Positions 21,944-33,000 of a stretch of 64,000 bases of DNA are shown one piece after another. The notes beneath the pieces are model-generated. The model had not been told where the DNA came from. It did no database searches and was given only the letters and a program-made list of their open reading frames with translations. A program made the position numbers and the translations under genes. Numbering within the stretch: the first letter of the stretch is position 1; each line of letters begins with the position of its first letter. The stretch lies in NCBI GenBank assembly GCA_036867785.1, contig CP145419.1, positions 930,001 through 994,000 on the forward strand, in the 5' to 3' direction. This DNA comes from Plasmodiophora brassicae. Lineage: Eukaryota > Endomyxa: Phytomyxea > Phytomyxea > Plasmodiophorida.

Positions 21944-22640
21944 TCATTCGATCTTGAGGTCGCACAGTTCCTGCCGGCGCTGTTCCGAGACGTCGTGGTC
22001 AGCAAAGGATTGCGTTGTTCCTGGGTGACTGACGACGACTCCGCTGACCTGGTCGATTTCTTTGGCAATGACGGGCGCGACGTCCAGGAACGACTTCTCG
22101 CCGATCGAGGCCATCTGTTTCAGGAACTCCTCGCGCTCCTTGATCTCGGTTATGACTACGACGCAAACCGGTTAGCCACGATACGCGGCGATGAAACGCC
22201 ATCCCACGTACTTGCTGAGCGAAGCTGGAGTTTCCCCTCACGTGGCGACCAGCAAACATTGGAACCCGTGCGCCGAGAACGATTCCGCTTGACTCTAGCG
22301 TCTTCGTCGTCGTTATCGTTGCCAGCGAACTGCTTCTGCAGGTCCCGAATCACCTCTTCACGCGGCTTCCGAGCTTTGCATCGGTCATGTCAGTATAGCG
22401 GCATGAGACGCGTAGCACCGGCTACTGACGATGCACCAGCGGTGGACGGCGCTTGTCGCGGTCAAAGTCGATCTTCATCTGGACCTGTATATCGCGGGCC
22501 GTCCGCCGGCCTGCGCCCATCGGGAACCGGGCGCAGTCCTCATCAGACCCCGACCGCTTGACAGGCTTGGGGACCTTGACGTGCACGCGACGGTATTCAG
22601 GTTTCAGGCTCTTCAGGTGCTCCTCTGTATTCCCAACCAC
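21944..22640 (-). CDS. UPF0193 (EVG1/C22orf23-like) protein, N-terminus uncertain
   Basis: Four exons on the - strand: 22640-22430, 22373-22212, 22155-22049 and 21979-21944. The joined protein contains KVPKPVKRSGSDEDCARFP, RKPREEVIRDLQKQFAGND and, strongest, EIKEREEFLKQMASIGEKSF followed by EIDQRRQELCDLKIE at the end. This block matches the C-terminal EIxERKEFLxxMEALG...EISQKLREME consensus of UPF0193 proteins, known from animals and other flagellated eukaryotes. The first exon opens with GTG and is preceded by an acceptor-like sequence, so at least one 5' exon upstream of 22640 is probably missing. The stop lies only 34 bases from the stop of the trifunctional-enzyme gene, so the two transcripts must overlap at their 3' ends. 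Confidence 0.6.
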
Positions 22641-23737
22641 TTAGACGAGGAATACAAGTACGCGGCATGCCACGAACCGTGCGGGTCTTTGGGAGCTCCG
22701 GAGCGGATTCTGACGTTAGGCTGGTATGCACGACGACTACAATTAAAGTGTATCAGGCCTAGTACATATATATGGAGCATGTGCGAACAGACCTGTTCTG
22801 GGCGTTATAAATCGCATAGACCAGTTTACCCGCCTCCGTATGCCTGTTGTTTAGGAATCAACGCTCGACACGAATTACGGAGCAGCCACGATCATGGTGG
22901 CACCTTCCAAACGACGAGTACGCGTCGGAGACACTTGGGCTCGTCATCCTCGTAGAGCGTCGACCACGACGTCAATTAGCCATCATCGATCAGCTAACCG
23001 TACCTAACCTGACGGCTCCCACGAAAACGAATATGGAAATAGGGCATTCAGGGCATAATTAACGAGGAGATCGACAGACTGGCCAAACGAGCGACAAAGA
23101 AGTGCTTGAGAGGTACCGCACACGTCCTTCCCCTGACGTCATTTAAACCCCACCCGCGATGGATGGAAGCTGAACGATATGAAAGCAAGTGAAAAGACTA
23201 CTCGGCCAACCGATATCCGATACGTACCTTGATAACGCATGCGTTTATAAAATATCGCGCACTGAGAATGTTAACGGCACAGTTCGTACGTCAACCATAG
23301 TCCTCATAGGAACAGATCGCGTCGCCGACCAGAGCGCTGTCACCGCGCGAGGTCGCGTACCCGGCTCTGCGATCCCTCTCATTTGTCGGTCAGTGAAGGG
23401 CGCCATCGATCAACGCAGGCAAGGTCAGTCTTGCTGATCACGAACGTGCAGAGATCCTCAGCTGGCAACGTCTCCGCGAGGAGTTCCCCCTTACACTCGT
23501 CCTATGAGGAATGTGGTGATGGCGTCATGGCGTCATGGCGTCTACGTAATCAGCCATCAACGTCCAGCAGTATGCGATAGGATGTTGACGGTATCGTATT
23601 GCGCTTTGCGGGCATTCGATTTCCGAATAATGATGTACGCGAAACAAAACGCGCACGCAGCCTGCCGCTGGGTTTGCGGACTGTCTGCAAGTCAATTATT
23701 GCACGCGCGGCGCATTTCTCATTCGACCAGACTGAGT
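22641..23737. other. gene-poor spacer before the first MORN gene
   Basis: About 1.1 kb with lower GC than the preceding 20 kb and no convincing gene. It should hold the start of the UPF0193 gene and the promoter of the first MORN gene. A small 9-base tandem repeat (GGCGTCATG unit) is seen at about 23520-23542. Short frames here show no family likeness. Confidence 0.45.
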
Positions 23738-24535
23738 ATGAACGCTAGCAGCGTCGTTGTTGCTGTTGTGGCTGTGGCCGCAGCAGCAGTCGTTCTCGTC
23801 GGTGCAATGCCAGCTGGAGGCCAATCGAGCCGCCCCGGTCGGGCATCTACGACGTCGCATGGGCGAGGCCAGCCTGTTCTTATTGACCAGAACCAATGGT
23901 ATCAGGAAGCCGCGAACCTCTGGGTTCGCAGAACCGATGGCGCCAAGTACGTCGGCGATGTCATCCGGCAAGCGGATGGCGGAGGCGTGGTTCCGCATGG
24001 AGTTGGAAAGTGCACAATTCCTGGCGTCGTGTCGTACACAGGATCGTGGCGTAACGGATACCAGCACGGGAACGGCGGACTTGTTTCGGACGGCAGCAGG
24101 CCGTTTGCCTATCATGGCATGTTCAAAGACGGCCTGCCGTTCGGGTCCGGTGTCTTCAGTTCTGGATCGGAAGGATGGCGTTACCAAGGACACTTTGTGA
24201 ATAACAAGCGTCATGGTTACGGCGTGTTGGCCGATTGCGAAGGGCAACTGCTTAAGGGCCAATGGCGTCTCGGTCGGTTGGATGGTCACGGAAAGGTCCT
24301 GCTCTCCGACGGACGTACCCTCGAAGGAGAGTTCTCCGAATGGGATCCTCGCATCAACGTTCTGGAAGGGTCATTCCGTGGCAAGGTGACCGACATCGCC
24401 GGACTGCAGATTACGCAGCTCAACAGGAACACCTCGAAGAGTGACATTGTGAACGCGAGGAACGTTGTCCGAAAACGCCACCGTGCTGACGACGTCGATG
24501 GCGACAGTACTGGTGAACCCTGGTTGACACTCTGA
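23738..24535 (+). CDS. secreted MORN-repeat protein, copy A
   Basis: Intronless, 265 residues from the ATG at 23738, chosen because it opens a typical signal peptide (ASSVVVAVVAVAAAAVVLVG). The frame is open further upstream without sense. About six MORN-type units follow: YVGDVIRQ...VPHGVGKCTIPG, YTGSWRNGYQHGNG, YHGMFKDGLPFGSG, YQGHFVNNKRHGYG, LKGQWRLGRLDGHG and LEGEFSEWDP. After the last unit comes a conserved block (GSFRGKVTDIAGLQI) and a basic-acidic tail (VVRKRHRADDVDGD) that resembles a nuclear localisation signal. Paralogue of the seven other MORN genes here; the most diverged of the + strand four. MORN units bind lipids or proteins in other systems; a secreted form is unusual. Role unknown. 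Confidence 0.85.
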   Translation: MNASSVVVAVVAVAAAAVVLVGAMPAGGQSSRPGRASTTSHGRGQPVLIDQNQWYQEAANLWVRRTDGAKYVGDVIRQADGGGVVPHGVGKCTIPGVVSYTGSWRNGYQHGNGGLVSDGSRPFAYHGMFKDGLPFGSGVFSSGSEGWRYQGHFVNNKRHGYGVLADCEGQLLKGQWRLGRLDGHGKVLLSDGRTLEGEFSEWDPRINVLEGSFRGKVTDIAGLQITQLNRNTSKSDIVNARNVVRKRHRADDVDGDSTGEPWLTL

Positions 24536-24561
24536 AACTGACAAGCCTGTTGTCGCCAGCA

Positions 24562-24567
24562 AATAAA
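24562..24567 (+). terminator. AATAAA polyadenylation-signal candidate after MORN copy A
   Basis: An AATAAA hexamer lies 27 bases after the stop codon of MORN copy A, where a cleavage/polyadenylation signal would be expected. Position supports it; the organism's real signal is unknown. Confidence 0.4.
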
Positions 24568-25199
24568 GGCCCCTTCATCTGTGCCTTTTCTACTTTGTAA
24601 CGGAATACCTGAGGCATCGAAAGGTTTAATTTGTAAAGCAGCTGGTCCCCATTAGAGCATTGCACACCGGTCAACACTTGCCGACACTTCTACTTTCTGG
24701 CAGCAGTTAGCAAGTGCCTGAGCAGCGCCTTACCCCCATCTATAAGCGCTCTCAGTATCAACTAGGGACCTGCATGCCTTCGTTCCATCATTGATAAAAA
24801 CGGTTGCAAATAGCAAAGTCATCGATGCCCTGGAAAAGGCCTCCAGTTGAGACCCTGCCCGGATGTCTCTCGCCAATGACACCCGAAATAATGGTACTAC
24901 ATGGCTCCCATGCATACTTGCACTTCATGGCTTGCTGAAGCAACTCGACCATCGCAGCGATGATACTCGGAATCGGGCTTCTACATACTCTGACGAGCTG
25001 ACGCCGCTAACGCGTTTCGTGTGGTTTTGTTCGCCGTCAGGGAGCATTCAGCTGTAGGTGGGCATCTGCCGCTATAAGAACGGCGGTGCGCGCGCAGGAT
25101 GTGGTTAACCAGTGCGAGCCGTGTGATCGTCACACGCCCGCTTGAGCTACCTTGGTGCCTTGGTGGCCCCTGTGGCCCTGTGACGGCGTCCACTGGCAG
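24568..25199. other. spacer with possible 5' exons of the next gene
   Basis: Lower-GC sequence of 630 bases. A short open frame at 24863-25057 (NGTTWLPCILALHGLLKQL) could be an upstream exon of the membrane-protein gene that follows, but no in-phase splice to it could be fixed. Confidence 0.35.
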
Positions 25200-26463
25200 C
25201 ACCGAAGCGACCGCCGTACATTCCCTCGTGTGACTGCTGGTCTTCTCGTAATTCTGTATACACGTACACCGCCGCTTCAATCCCATCCCGATCGCGGCGC
25301 TCGTACGATCAGGCGCCAGACTATTAAGGCACCCAGAGCGACGTCATGGTGCTCCCACCGACCGAGCTCCCGTGCACTGGGACGCTGACCACGTTCGAGC
25401 CGATCACGAGGCTCGACAACGCAACCTGTAGGCTGAACGCGCCGTCTGACCTGGGCACCAACTGATCACCCAGCGACGTTCTTTGTTGTAGACTGTGCCG
25501 TCACTGGCGGCATCATCTATATGATCCTATCGAATGTGCACACCCTGGCCAACAAGTACCAGCGTGCTGTGAAGTGTCTGTCGCGAGCAGATCGACCCCT
25601 GCCCAACATGATCATCATCATCGAGTTCGCCCTGGTCGCAATCTGGATCTCTCTTCTGATCGGCGACCTGCTCAACTCCACCTGTAATGCCGTTGGCGTT
25701 TCGTACTCGACACACTTCGCCCTGTCCTACATGGTTGACGCCCATCGTCTGTACCCCTTCCGTTCACCTCTGACCGTGGGCCGTTTCGCAGACTTTGCAT
25801 TCGTTCTACCTGTCTCAGATTACGCTGTTCACTGCAAGGATCCTAACCATTTGCCGGAATTTCGCGACGCTGACGGTTCCCAGGGGCATTTCCTACCTCG
25901 AGCAGGTCATCGTTCTCAAATCCATCATATCGCCCATCGTGTTCGCTATCCGAACGTTTGGCGTCGCCGGCAACCAGATCCAGACCTGGGGTAACTACAA
26001 CGAGCAATGGATGGTGGAAGTCGGGGTTACTATTGGCATCCTTCTCATTACCATCGCATCCGCTGCGAAACTCGAATTAATCAAGGACAAGGTCTGGTAT
26101 AACTTCCCCATGTGGCCGACATCAAGTGAACCTAACTGCACTGTACAGAGGCTCCAAACGCCGATCTACAATATCGCCATCATGCTGATAGAGCCATTTG
26201 TGTCAATGGTGTTCGACCTATTGGAAAGCGGGTTCAAAGTTTGGATCCCACCAATGACGGTCTGGAAAGTCATGGAGTTCCTCATCCTTCGCACCAGCTT
26301 CACAATGACGACACGTCTGGATCGGACCCTGCACGAGAAATCGGCCGGTGCCACAACGGGCACCCATAGCAAAGGTCCAGCTGTGTCCGGCGCCCCTGCC
26401 TCCAGGATTGCCAGTTCTCCCGCCGAAGGAGGCAGTGTTGTGCCTCTCACTTCCCGCACCTAA
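25200..26463 (+). CDS. polytopic membrane protein of unknown family (5' end uncertain)
   Basis: Exons 25200-25263, 25329-25427, 25492-25775 and 25819-26463 join in phase over introns of 65, 64 and 43 bases. The 5' end is open and probably lies upstream. The product has five to six hydrophobic segments: VTAGLLVILYT, CAVTGGIIYMILSNV, MIIIIEFALVAIWISLLIGD, ITLFTARILTICRNFATLTV, VIVLKSIISPIVFAIRTFG and VEVGVTIGILLITIASAA, then a hydrophilic tail rich in Ser/Gly/Ala. I do not recognise it. It does not resemble the 7TM-RGS receptors at 56-59 kb. It lies between MORN copies A and B on the same strand. Confidence 0.5.
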
Positions 26464-26586
26464 CCAGTCTGCCTCGCATCGTCGTTCCGCCACAGTGTTC
26501 GCGTTTTCGCTTCTCTTCCGTGTTACGGTACCACTGGCTGTATCGCTGTCGTGCACATCATTCCACTTCCTCGTGTTTCCGAATTC

Positions 26587-26592
26587 AATAAA
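26587..26592 (+). terminator. AATAAA polyadenylation-signal candidate
   Basis: An AATAAA hexamer lies 124 bases after the stop of the membrane-protein gene and before the next promoter element. Candidate only. Confidence 0.35.
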
Positions 26593-26769
26593 CCTGAGAC
26601 ATTGACGGTGTGCCACGCCTGCATGACCCGTCCCCTGACGGGGGATCGCGATGATTTCGTTGGTGGACCGCGCCTTCGTCAGCGTGTCCAGACTGCGAGC
26701 CGGCCTATAATTCGACGGTTCCGACCCGATGTCCGAACTCGCAGGGTGGGGCGTTTCCAGTTAGTTGCG

Positions 26770-26779
26770 CAGAAATAGT
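26770..26779 (+). promoter_or_regulatory. CAGAAATAGT element upstream of MORN copy B
   Basis: The 10-mer CAGAAATAGT starts 82 bases before the ATG at 26852. The same core is found 84 bases before the ATG of copy C and, on the other strand, 84 bases before copy E. It may be a core promoter or initiator element of this gene family. The spacing also supports 26852 as the start of copy B. Confidence 0.5.
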
Positions 26780-26851
26780 GCCCGAATGCCGACTGAACGG
26801 GACGCGGCCACCTCATCAGTTTCGATGGATCGCTGCGAGAAGCCCAGGTGC

Positions 26852-27667
26852 ATGACTGCGGCCATGATGCTGGCCGGCCTTGCTGTTGCCATTGTCGGTG
26901 CGGCAGGCCAGCCGCCAGGCGCCAGCCGTGAATCGTCTTCCCCCGATGAGGCAGCCCCGCCCGAACGGGGTCTGCCTGCCGTTGTCATTGACGAGCAGCA
27001 ATGGCATCGGGCGAAGGCAAACCACTGGGTCCACAAGACCGACGGCTCCACGTACACTGGCGATGCGATTCAAAACCCGAATGGCGACGGCATGGTCCCC
27101 CATGGTCACGGACGACACGTTGTTGCGGACGAGGCGGCTTACACGGGACAATGGTATCAGGGTCTCCCACATGGCGAAGGTCACACGTCCTCGATCGACG
27201 GATTGATGAGCTACCAGGGCAAGTTCAAACACGGCCAGTGGGCTGGGTTCGGGGTTGCCATTGAGACTGCGGATGGAGGGCGACGCTACGAAGGACACCG
27301 GGTCAATGGCGCTCGTCACGGCCATGGCACGTGGACGGATACGGACGGGCAGGTCCTGGAAGGTCAGTGGCATCAGGGTTTCTTTGAAGGGCGCGGTCGA
27401 GTTGTGCTGGCCGACGGTCGTACCCTCGACGGCCAATTCCGCCAGTGGGACCCAGTTAGTAACTCGGTCTGTGGGTCCTTCCGGGGCCAGATGGTCGACG
27501 CCATGGGACAGGACATCGCTCGTTTGAAACGGTGGGTGTCGAAACGTGACGTCTTGGGTGCGTTGCCAGTTCTCGTGAAACGGGAGCGCACAGCTGACGA
27601 TGGCGGTGGTGGTCAGTCTGAAGGCGACCAGCAACCCAAACTTGTCAAGACTGAACCGCACCTGTGA
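26852..27667 (+). CDS. secreted MORN-repeat protein, copy B
   Basis: Intronless, 271 residues from the ATG at 26852, which opens a signal peptide (TAAMMLAGLAVAIVGAAG). In-frame ATGs at 26786 and 26825 exist but would place charged residues in front of it. MORN units: YTGDAIQN...VPHGHGRHVV, YTGQWYQGLPHGEG, YQGKFKHGQWAGFG, YEGHRVNGARHGHG, LEGQWHQGFFEGRG and LDGQFRQWDP, then GSFRGQMVDAMGQDI and a conserved SKRD. The tail holds KRERTADD, a basic patch followed by acidic residues, also seen in copies A and F. Probably enters the secretory pathway; the basic tail could send it to a nucleus if it were delivered to another cell. That last point is speculation. Confidence 0.88.
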   Translation: MTAAMMLAGLAVAIVGAAGQPPGASRESSSPDEAAPPERGLPAVVIDEQQWHRAKANHWVHKTDGSTYTGDAIQNPNGDGMVPHGHGRHVVADEAAYTGQWYQGLPHGEGHTSSIDGLMSYQGKFKHGQWAGFGVAIETADGGRRYEGHRVNGARHGHGTWTDTDGQVLEGQWHQGFFEGRGRVVLADGRTLDGQFRQWDPVSNSVCGSFRGQMVDAMGQDIARLKRWVSKRDVLGALPVLVKRERTADDGGGGQSEGDQQPKLVKTEPHL

Positions 27668-27835
27668 ATCTTGCAACTGGCATGTCTCCGGCCACAGGGA
27701 TTCCGAACCATGCAGGCTGCGTCGATCGACGTCCACTTCGACTCACCGGTACTCTCGATACGTGATACAATACGGTCTTGAAGAAACACATGATCACGGG
27801 TCACGACTGACGAGCCACTAGCCACTGCCCGTCGC

Positions 27836-27845
27836 CAGAAATAGT
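27836..27845 (+). promoter_or_regulatory. CAGAAATAGT element upstream of MORN copy C
   Basis: Identical CAGAAATAGT to that of copy B, starting 84 bases before the ATG at 27920. Part of a shared upstream arrangement across the family. Confidence 0.5.
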
Positions 27846-27919
27846 GCAGCCTGACGGAGTTCCCCGGGAGGTCGCGTCCGTTCGTGCTGCTGCCGCCCAC
27901 CTCATTCCGGCACCGCAGC

Positions 27920-28735
27920 ATGACGTCGTCTGGAAACATCATCGCAGTCGTTGCGGTGGTCGTCGCCGCTGTCGTCACCAACGTCAGTGCGGCAGGCCGG
28001 CAGGGCCGGATGCGTTCTACCCATCAGGACAAGGCCCCGCCCAGACCATCCCGGCCCGTTATAACCATTGACCCGCAGCATTGGCATCGTGTGGGCGCAG
28101 ACTGGACCCACAACGCTAGGGGCTATACGTACAATGGAGAGGTCATCCAGCAACGCAACGGTGCCGTCATGGCCCCGCATGGATGTGGCCGGTTCACTGT
28201 TCCCGGCAAATGGGTTTATAGCGGACAGTGGCAGAACGGACGGCGCCATGGGGAAGGCAAGTATATGCAGGCCGACGGATCATACAGTTACCATGGCAGG
28301 TTGAAACATGGTAACCCGTTCGGATACGGCGTCGCCATCCATGGGGATGGGTGGCGATACGAAGGGCACTGGGTCAACGGCAAGCGACACGGCCAGGGGA
28401 AGTGGACCGATACGGAAGGGCAGGTCCTGGAAGGCCAGTGGCACCAGAACCGGTTGCACGGTCGCGGTCGCGCCACTGGGCTGGCCGACGGACGCTCCCT
28501 CGATGGCCAGTTCACCAAGTGGGATCCTGACGTTGCCGGAGGAACGTTCCGTGGCAGGGTGTTCGACGCCAGGGCACAGCTGCTGATCCGCTACACCGAC
28601 TGGACTTCCAAGCGTGACACGTTGCACGCGCTAGCCGCTCCTCGGAGACTCCAACGTGATGAGAATAATGCCGACGGTGGACAACCTGGCGGCCGGTCAT
28701 TCCCGAAGCGTGCTCGGCTGGCAATTTCGTCTTAG
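27920..28735 (+). CDS. secreted MORN-repeat protein, copy C
   Basis: Intronless, 271 residues. Signal peptide at the ATG at 27920 (SSGNIIAVVAVVVAAVVTNV). Six MORN-type units: YNGEVIQQ...APHGCGRFTVPG, YSGQWQNGRRHGEG, YHGRLKHGNPFGYG, YEGHWVNGKRHGQG, LEGQWHQNRLHGRG and LDGQFTKWDP. The end block GTFRGRVFDARAQL and WTSKRDTLHAL are shared with D, E and H. The tail is basic (SFPKRARLAIS). This copy is close to the family consensus and is the best query for finding further members. Confidence 0.9.
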   Translation: MTSSGNIIAVVAVVVAAVVTNVSAAGRQGRMRSTHQDKAPPRPSRPVITIDPQHWHRVGADWTHNARGYTYNGEVIQQRNGAVMAPHGCGRFTVPGKWVYSGQWQNGRRHGEGKYMQADGSYSYHGRLKHGNPFGYGVAIHGDGWRYEGHWVNGKRHGQGKWTDTEGQVLEGQWHQNRLHGRGRATGLADGRSLDGQFTKWDPDVAGGTFRGRVFDARAQLLIRYTDWTSKRDTLHALAAPRRLQRDENNADGGQPGGRSFPKRARLAISS

Positions 28736-29218
28736 TCCCGGCGGTATTCCCTGCGCCTGGTGACGAATACAGGTCACGTTCACAGTGCATCTGCGTCGCT
28801 ATGGAACGTGTCCTTCCCAGACATGGTCTGTAACCGAGCATCGAAACGGTAGTCGACAATGAGTAACAGGTATCGTTCCACATGGGGTACACCGTCCACG
28901 ATTTCGTGGACGTATCCGGCGTATCAGCGCGGTGGCGCGCAGGCCATTCAGCAGTTGAGTTTGACGCCCCAGATGGTCCATCGCCCGTCTTCATCGCAGC
29001 CATCAGGTGCAGGAGCGCCGACGACATCGCGTCACACCGCGTTGCTCGCTTACGTACTTACTACACACCAAGACACGACGACCAAGGCGGTCACTGTCGG
29101 CGGGCACCTTCATAGGGTGGGTGTCCGCGGAGTCCGCCAGTGGCACCGCAAATTAGGTCGCCTGCGCTGCAAGCTGCGCGTGCGATCCGTTCGTCGCAGT
29201 TGTCAACCGGCGGTAGCT
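28736..29218. other. spacer between MORN copies C and D
   Basis: About 480 bases with no gene recognised. A degenerate form of the upstream element (CGCAAATTAG, near 29148) lies about 70 bases before the start of copy D. Confidence 0.4.
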
Positions 29219-29968
29219 ATGAAGCCCGGCCGCCGCAACATGCTCGCAGTCGTCATGGTTGCCGTCGTCGCTGTCGCCGTCAATGCTGCGGGTCGCCGAC
29301 CGCCGCCAGACAGGCCGGCACGACCCGCTGCCGACGTCGTGATCCCGACACCACGGCCCCGACCCGCGCTGACCATCGACGACCAGCACTGGCGACGCGC
29401 CGGCGCAGGCTGGGTGCACAAGACCCGGGGCTGGACGTACCGCGGCGATGTCGTCCAGCATGGCGCCGGCGTCGTCGTTCCACAGGGACGCGGACGGGTC
29501 AGCGATCCCGGCAACGCGACGTACGTCGGACAGTGGCAGAACGGCAGGCGTCACGGCGAAGGCGAATACCTCGCCACCGACGGGTCGTACGCCTATCGGG
29601 GCCGGTTCAGGCACGACGTACCGACCGGGTACGGCGTCAGCAGCCATGCGAACGGATGGCGGTACGAAGGGCATCACGTGCAGGGCGAGCGACACGGCCA
29701 CGGGACGTGGACGGATACTGCCGGGCAGGTCCTCGACGGGCAGTGGCGCCTGAACCTGTTCCATGGCCGCGGCCGGGTCCTGCTGGCCGACGGGCGCGCG
29801 CTCGACGGCGAGTTCGCCGAGTGGATGCCTCGCGCCAGCGACGGGTCGTTCCGGGGCCAGGTGATCGACGCCCGGGGACGGGTCACGCGTCGCATCACCG
29901 AGTGGACGTCGAAACGCGACCTTCTGGTCGCGCGCGCTGATCCTCGGAGGCCTGGGCACCCAGAGTGA
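29219..29968 (+). CDS. secreted MORN-repeat protein, copy D
   Basis: Intronless, 249 residues from the ATG at 29219 with signal peptide (RRNMLAVVMVAVVAVAVNAA) and a Pro/Arg-rich stretch after it. MORN units: YRGDVVQH...VPQGRGRVSDPG, YVGQWQNGRRHGEG, YRGRFRHDVPTGYG, YEGHHVQGERHGHG, LDGQWRLNLFHGRG and LDGEFAEWMP, then GSFRGQVIDARGRV and WTSKRDLLVARAD. It ends sooner than copies A-C and lacks the long basic-acidic tail. GC is higher than in copies A and B. Last gene of the + strand array, 83 bases from the stop of the golgin gene that faces it. Confidence 0.88.
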   Translation: MKPGRRNMLAVVMVAVVAVAVNAAGRRPPPDRPARPAADVVIPTPRPRPALTIDDQHWRRAGAGWVHKTRGWTYRGDVVQHGAGVVVPQGRGRVSDPGNATYVGQWQNGRRHGEGEYLATDGSYAYRGRFRHDVPTGYGVSSHANGWRYEGHHVQGERHGHGTWTDTAGQVLDGQWRLNLFHGRGRVLLADGRALDGEFAEWMPRASDGSFRGQVIDARGRVTRRITEWTSKRDLLVARADPRRPGHPE

Positions 29969-30051
29969 CCGCTCTCGCCAAGCTCACGGGGTGGGGCGAC
30001 CACGCCACCCATGAAATACAGATCCGTCGACTGCCTGGATAGATAGCTTCA

Positions 30052-33000
30052 TCATACACGGTCAGAATGGGGGGGTCTGGCGGTCACCATATCTACAGGG
30101 GATCGACCACAGGTCAGGCCGTGGCCATGTGGCGTGACGCGCCCTCCTACCCTTGGTATCAAACTGGACCGGTCGGCCTCCAGCTTGCGTTGGATCCGGT
30201 TGACCTCGTCAGCGTCGAACGCGAGAATGTTGGAGATGACAGGCAGCAACGCCTGAGGGGGTTCCGTCAGACGGGGCCAACGTCCAGCGGGGGACGCACA
30301 GACGTTACCAGCTGCTCGTCCGTCTCCATGTACTTCACGATCACGTGCTTCAGGTAACTGCCGAGATCAGGCGGGGTCAGTCCCAGACGTCGACGGCGCA
30401 ACACCCGCGGATCGTACTCGAGGTTCGCCCCAGATCGCTCACTGGACTTGGAGACCTCGCGGATCTGGGCATGCAACTGCTGGATCTGGGCCGCCTGGGT
30501 GGCGTTCTGCAGGCCAGGCCGTAAGTACCATTGGAATGAACCCCTCCCCCCTCCCCCCACACCGTGCTGCCACTGCCAGCGTACCTGAATTTCAGCCTCG
30601 CGAAGCAACGACTGCAGTCTGGCGATGTTGGCAGACTGGTCAGCGGTCGGCTCCGGTTCCCGGTCCGGGTGGGCCCGTCTCGGCGACGCCCCCGTGGCGC
30701 CTGCCGCAGCCGTTGCTGCCGACGACGACGACGACTGCCTCAGTGCGTCGACCTCTCCCTGAAGCATGCGGGCCTGCCGTTGGAGATCACGAACGGTCTC
30801 CTCCGATTCGGATATGCGAAGGTGCAACTCGCCGATCGTCGTGTCGCGGTCCTGCCACGAACGATCAGCGAAACGCGAATCGATGGCCGGCAGCAATCGT
30901 ACCCGAATGATTTGTGTGGCGGCAGACCGGTTGCGTTGCAGGTCATCCTGGGCGGCTTTCAGGCGAGCGTCAAGCGCGGCGACAACGGACGATTCCTCTT
31001 GTTGCTGGCGAAGGACGAGGCGCTCGTTCTCGAGATGGGCAGACTGCAGTTCGGCAGACCATTTCACCTCAGCGTCGTGCAGCGCTTTGCGACCCGCCTC
31101 AACGAGACGTTGCAGACGGATGATCTCCGCGTTGCTGCGATCTACAGTTTCGGATGACGACCGTTCGGCGGCACGACGTAATGCGTCCCGCTCCTCACGA
31201 AGGGCATCGATTTCATCCTGAAGTTCGGCCATGCGTACCGAATCGCCAGACTACGCAGGTTGCTCAGTTGCGAACCCAAACCCGGCGGCGGCCCAGTGGC
31301 AAACCGTTTCTTGTAGGACGCGCGTCGCTTGAGCTTTGTACTCTGAGAACTCGCGACGCACTTGTTCCAGTTCGTTCTGCCGACGCTCCAGTTCCGCATT
31401 CTGAAGTTTACGTCAGGTTAACACCGAGCTGGGGTCGTGCCGGAACAAGGACCAGTACCAGGTCGGCCACCTTCCGTTCGAACTTTCTCGCAGCGCCGTC
31501 CCACTTCTTGTCGAATTTAGCTTTCAGGTTGGTTTCCGATTGGAAGTCAATCGACCGCGGAAGGGAAACACCAGACGAAAGCGTGCACGCCTCGCGCGCC
31601 TAAACAACTGTCAGCAAAGTATTACGTGACGACGCAGCAACAACAATTCTACATGGAGCAACTCCAGGTCGGAGACATTCCCAGTCATAATACGCTTCGA
31701 TTCGGGTGAATGGACATCAAACGCGGCTACCGTCGTCCAAAACGACGCAGTGGGCCCTTCTAAGGAACTCGTGAGGGAGCCGGTCAATGGATGGGATGCC
31801 AGAGACGACGTACCGGCACCAGGTTGCCGCAAATGTACGAAGAGCCACCACTGGTCGCCGATCTTGCACCGCTGGTTAATCTCAACCTGGACGGAAGCGT
31901 CCTCGGAAGGCGCGATATCAGACAACCAATGGGAGCTGATGATCTGCGATAACTGTTGATTCCGAACGGTGAGCGACGCGTTCGCCGTCTTCATCTCGGC
32001 GATGCACTTGTTGGCACGGATCAGGCACGCTTTCAACTTCTGCTTCTCGCCTTCCAGCGCGGTGTGTCGCTCCTGCAGGGATTGCAGTTCTTTGTCGGCC
32101 TGTTCCAGACGGGCAGAGATCGACGCCTTCTCCTTCTGCGTCTCGCCATGTGCAAGCTCCAGCATCTCAATCGACTTGGATAGATGGAGCACTTGCGTTT
32201 CAGCAGTCTGCGCTCTGAATAGCGCGGCCTGTACATGTTCGGAATGGTCCTAGAAGACAATCAGAAAGAGAGGACTGCGTGCCCCCCAACGTCAGCGCCG
32301 TACCTTGTCAACCTTCTCGTCATCCGGTTTCGCCTCTTCTTTGTACTTCTTCAGTGCCCTTCCAAACTGGGCGACCTTCTTCTTCTCTTCCAGCCACTTC
32401 TTTTCCATGGCCGCGTACTAAAACACATTCTCAGGGGCAAACGAAGGCAAATTCATCGTGATGCGCGAACCTTCTCCGATTCGTCATCTGCCCGTTTTCG
32501 GGCGGCCGTCACCTGCTCCTTGAGGACGTGTTTCAAGCGGGCGTTCATACGCTTGAGAGATTCAACGGACTCGTCGTCCGCGGTGCCATCCGCAGACGAC
32601 GACGGTCCAGGCCCGCCTCTTTCGACGGTATATGACAGTGCTGATAGGAGATGGTCGGCGAACTGCTTCCACTTGTCCAGCTCACCGCTGAGGATATCCA
32701 CGCGTTCCAGGTCATCACGAGCATGATCACTGCTGGTCAGACGCTCGACAGCAGCAACACGATGACGAAGTGCGTCCCAGGATTCCGAGGTGACAACGCG
32801 GAACGTCCGGGATCCAGTCAGAGACGCATAACGATGCTCCAGCTCATCGAGCGACCGAAGCAGCGACCTCGATACGTGCAGTTGAGCACGTAGTTGGGCC
32901 ACCTCTGACCGCAACAAGTCATTGTCGACCTCTGCCCTCTCAGCTTTCAATCGAGCTTCCTCGAGGAGAAGCTCGAGTGACGACGAGGCGTCTGCGTCGG

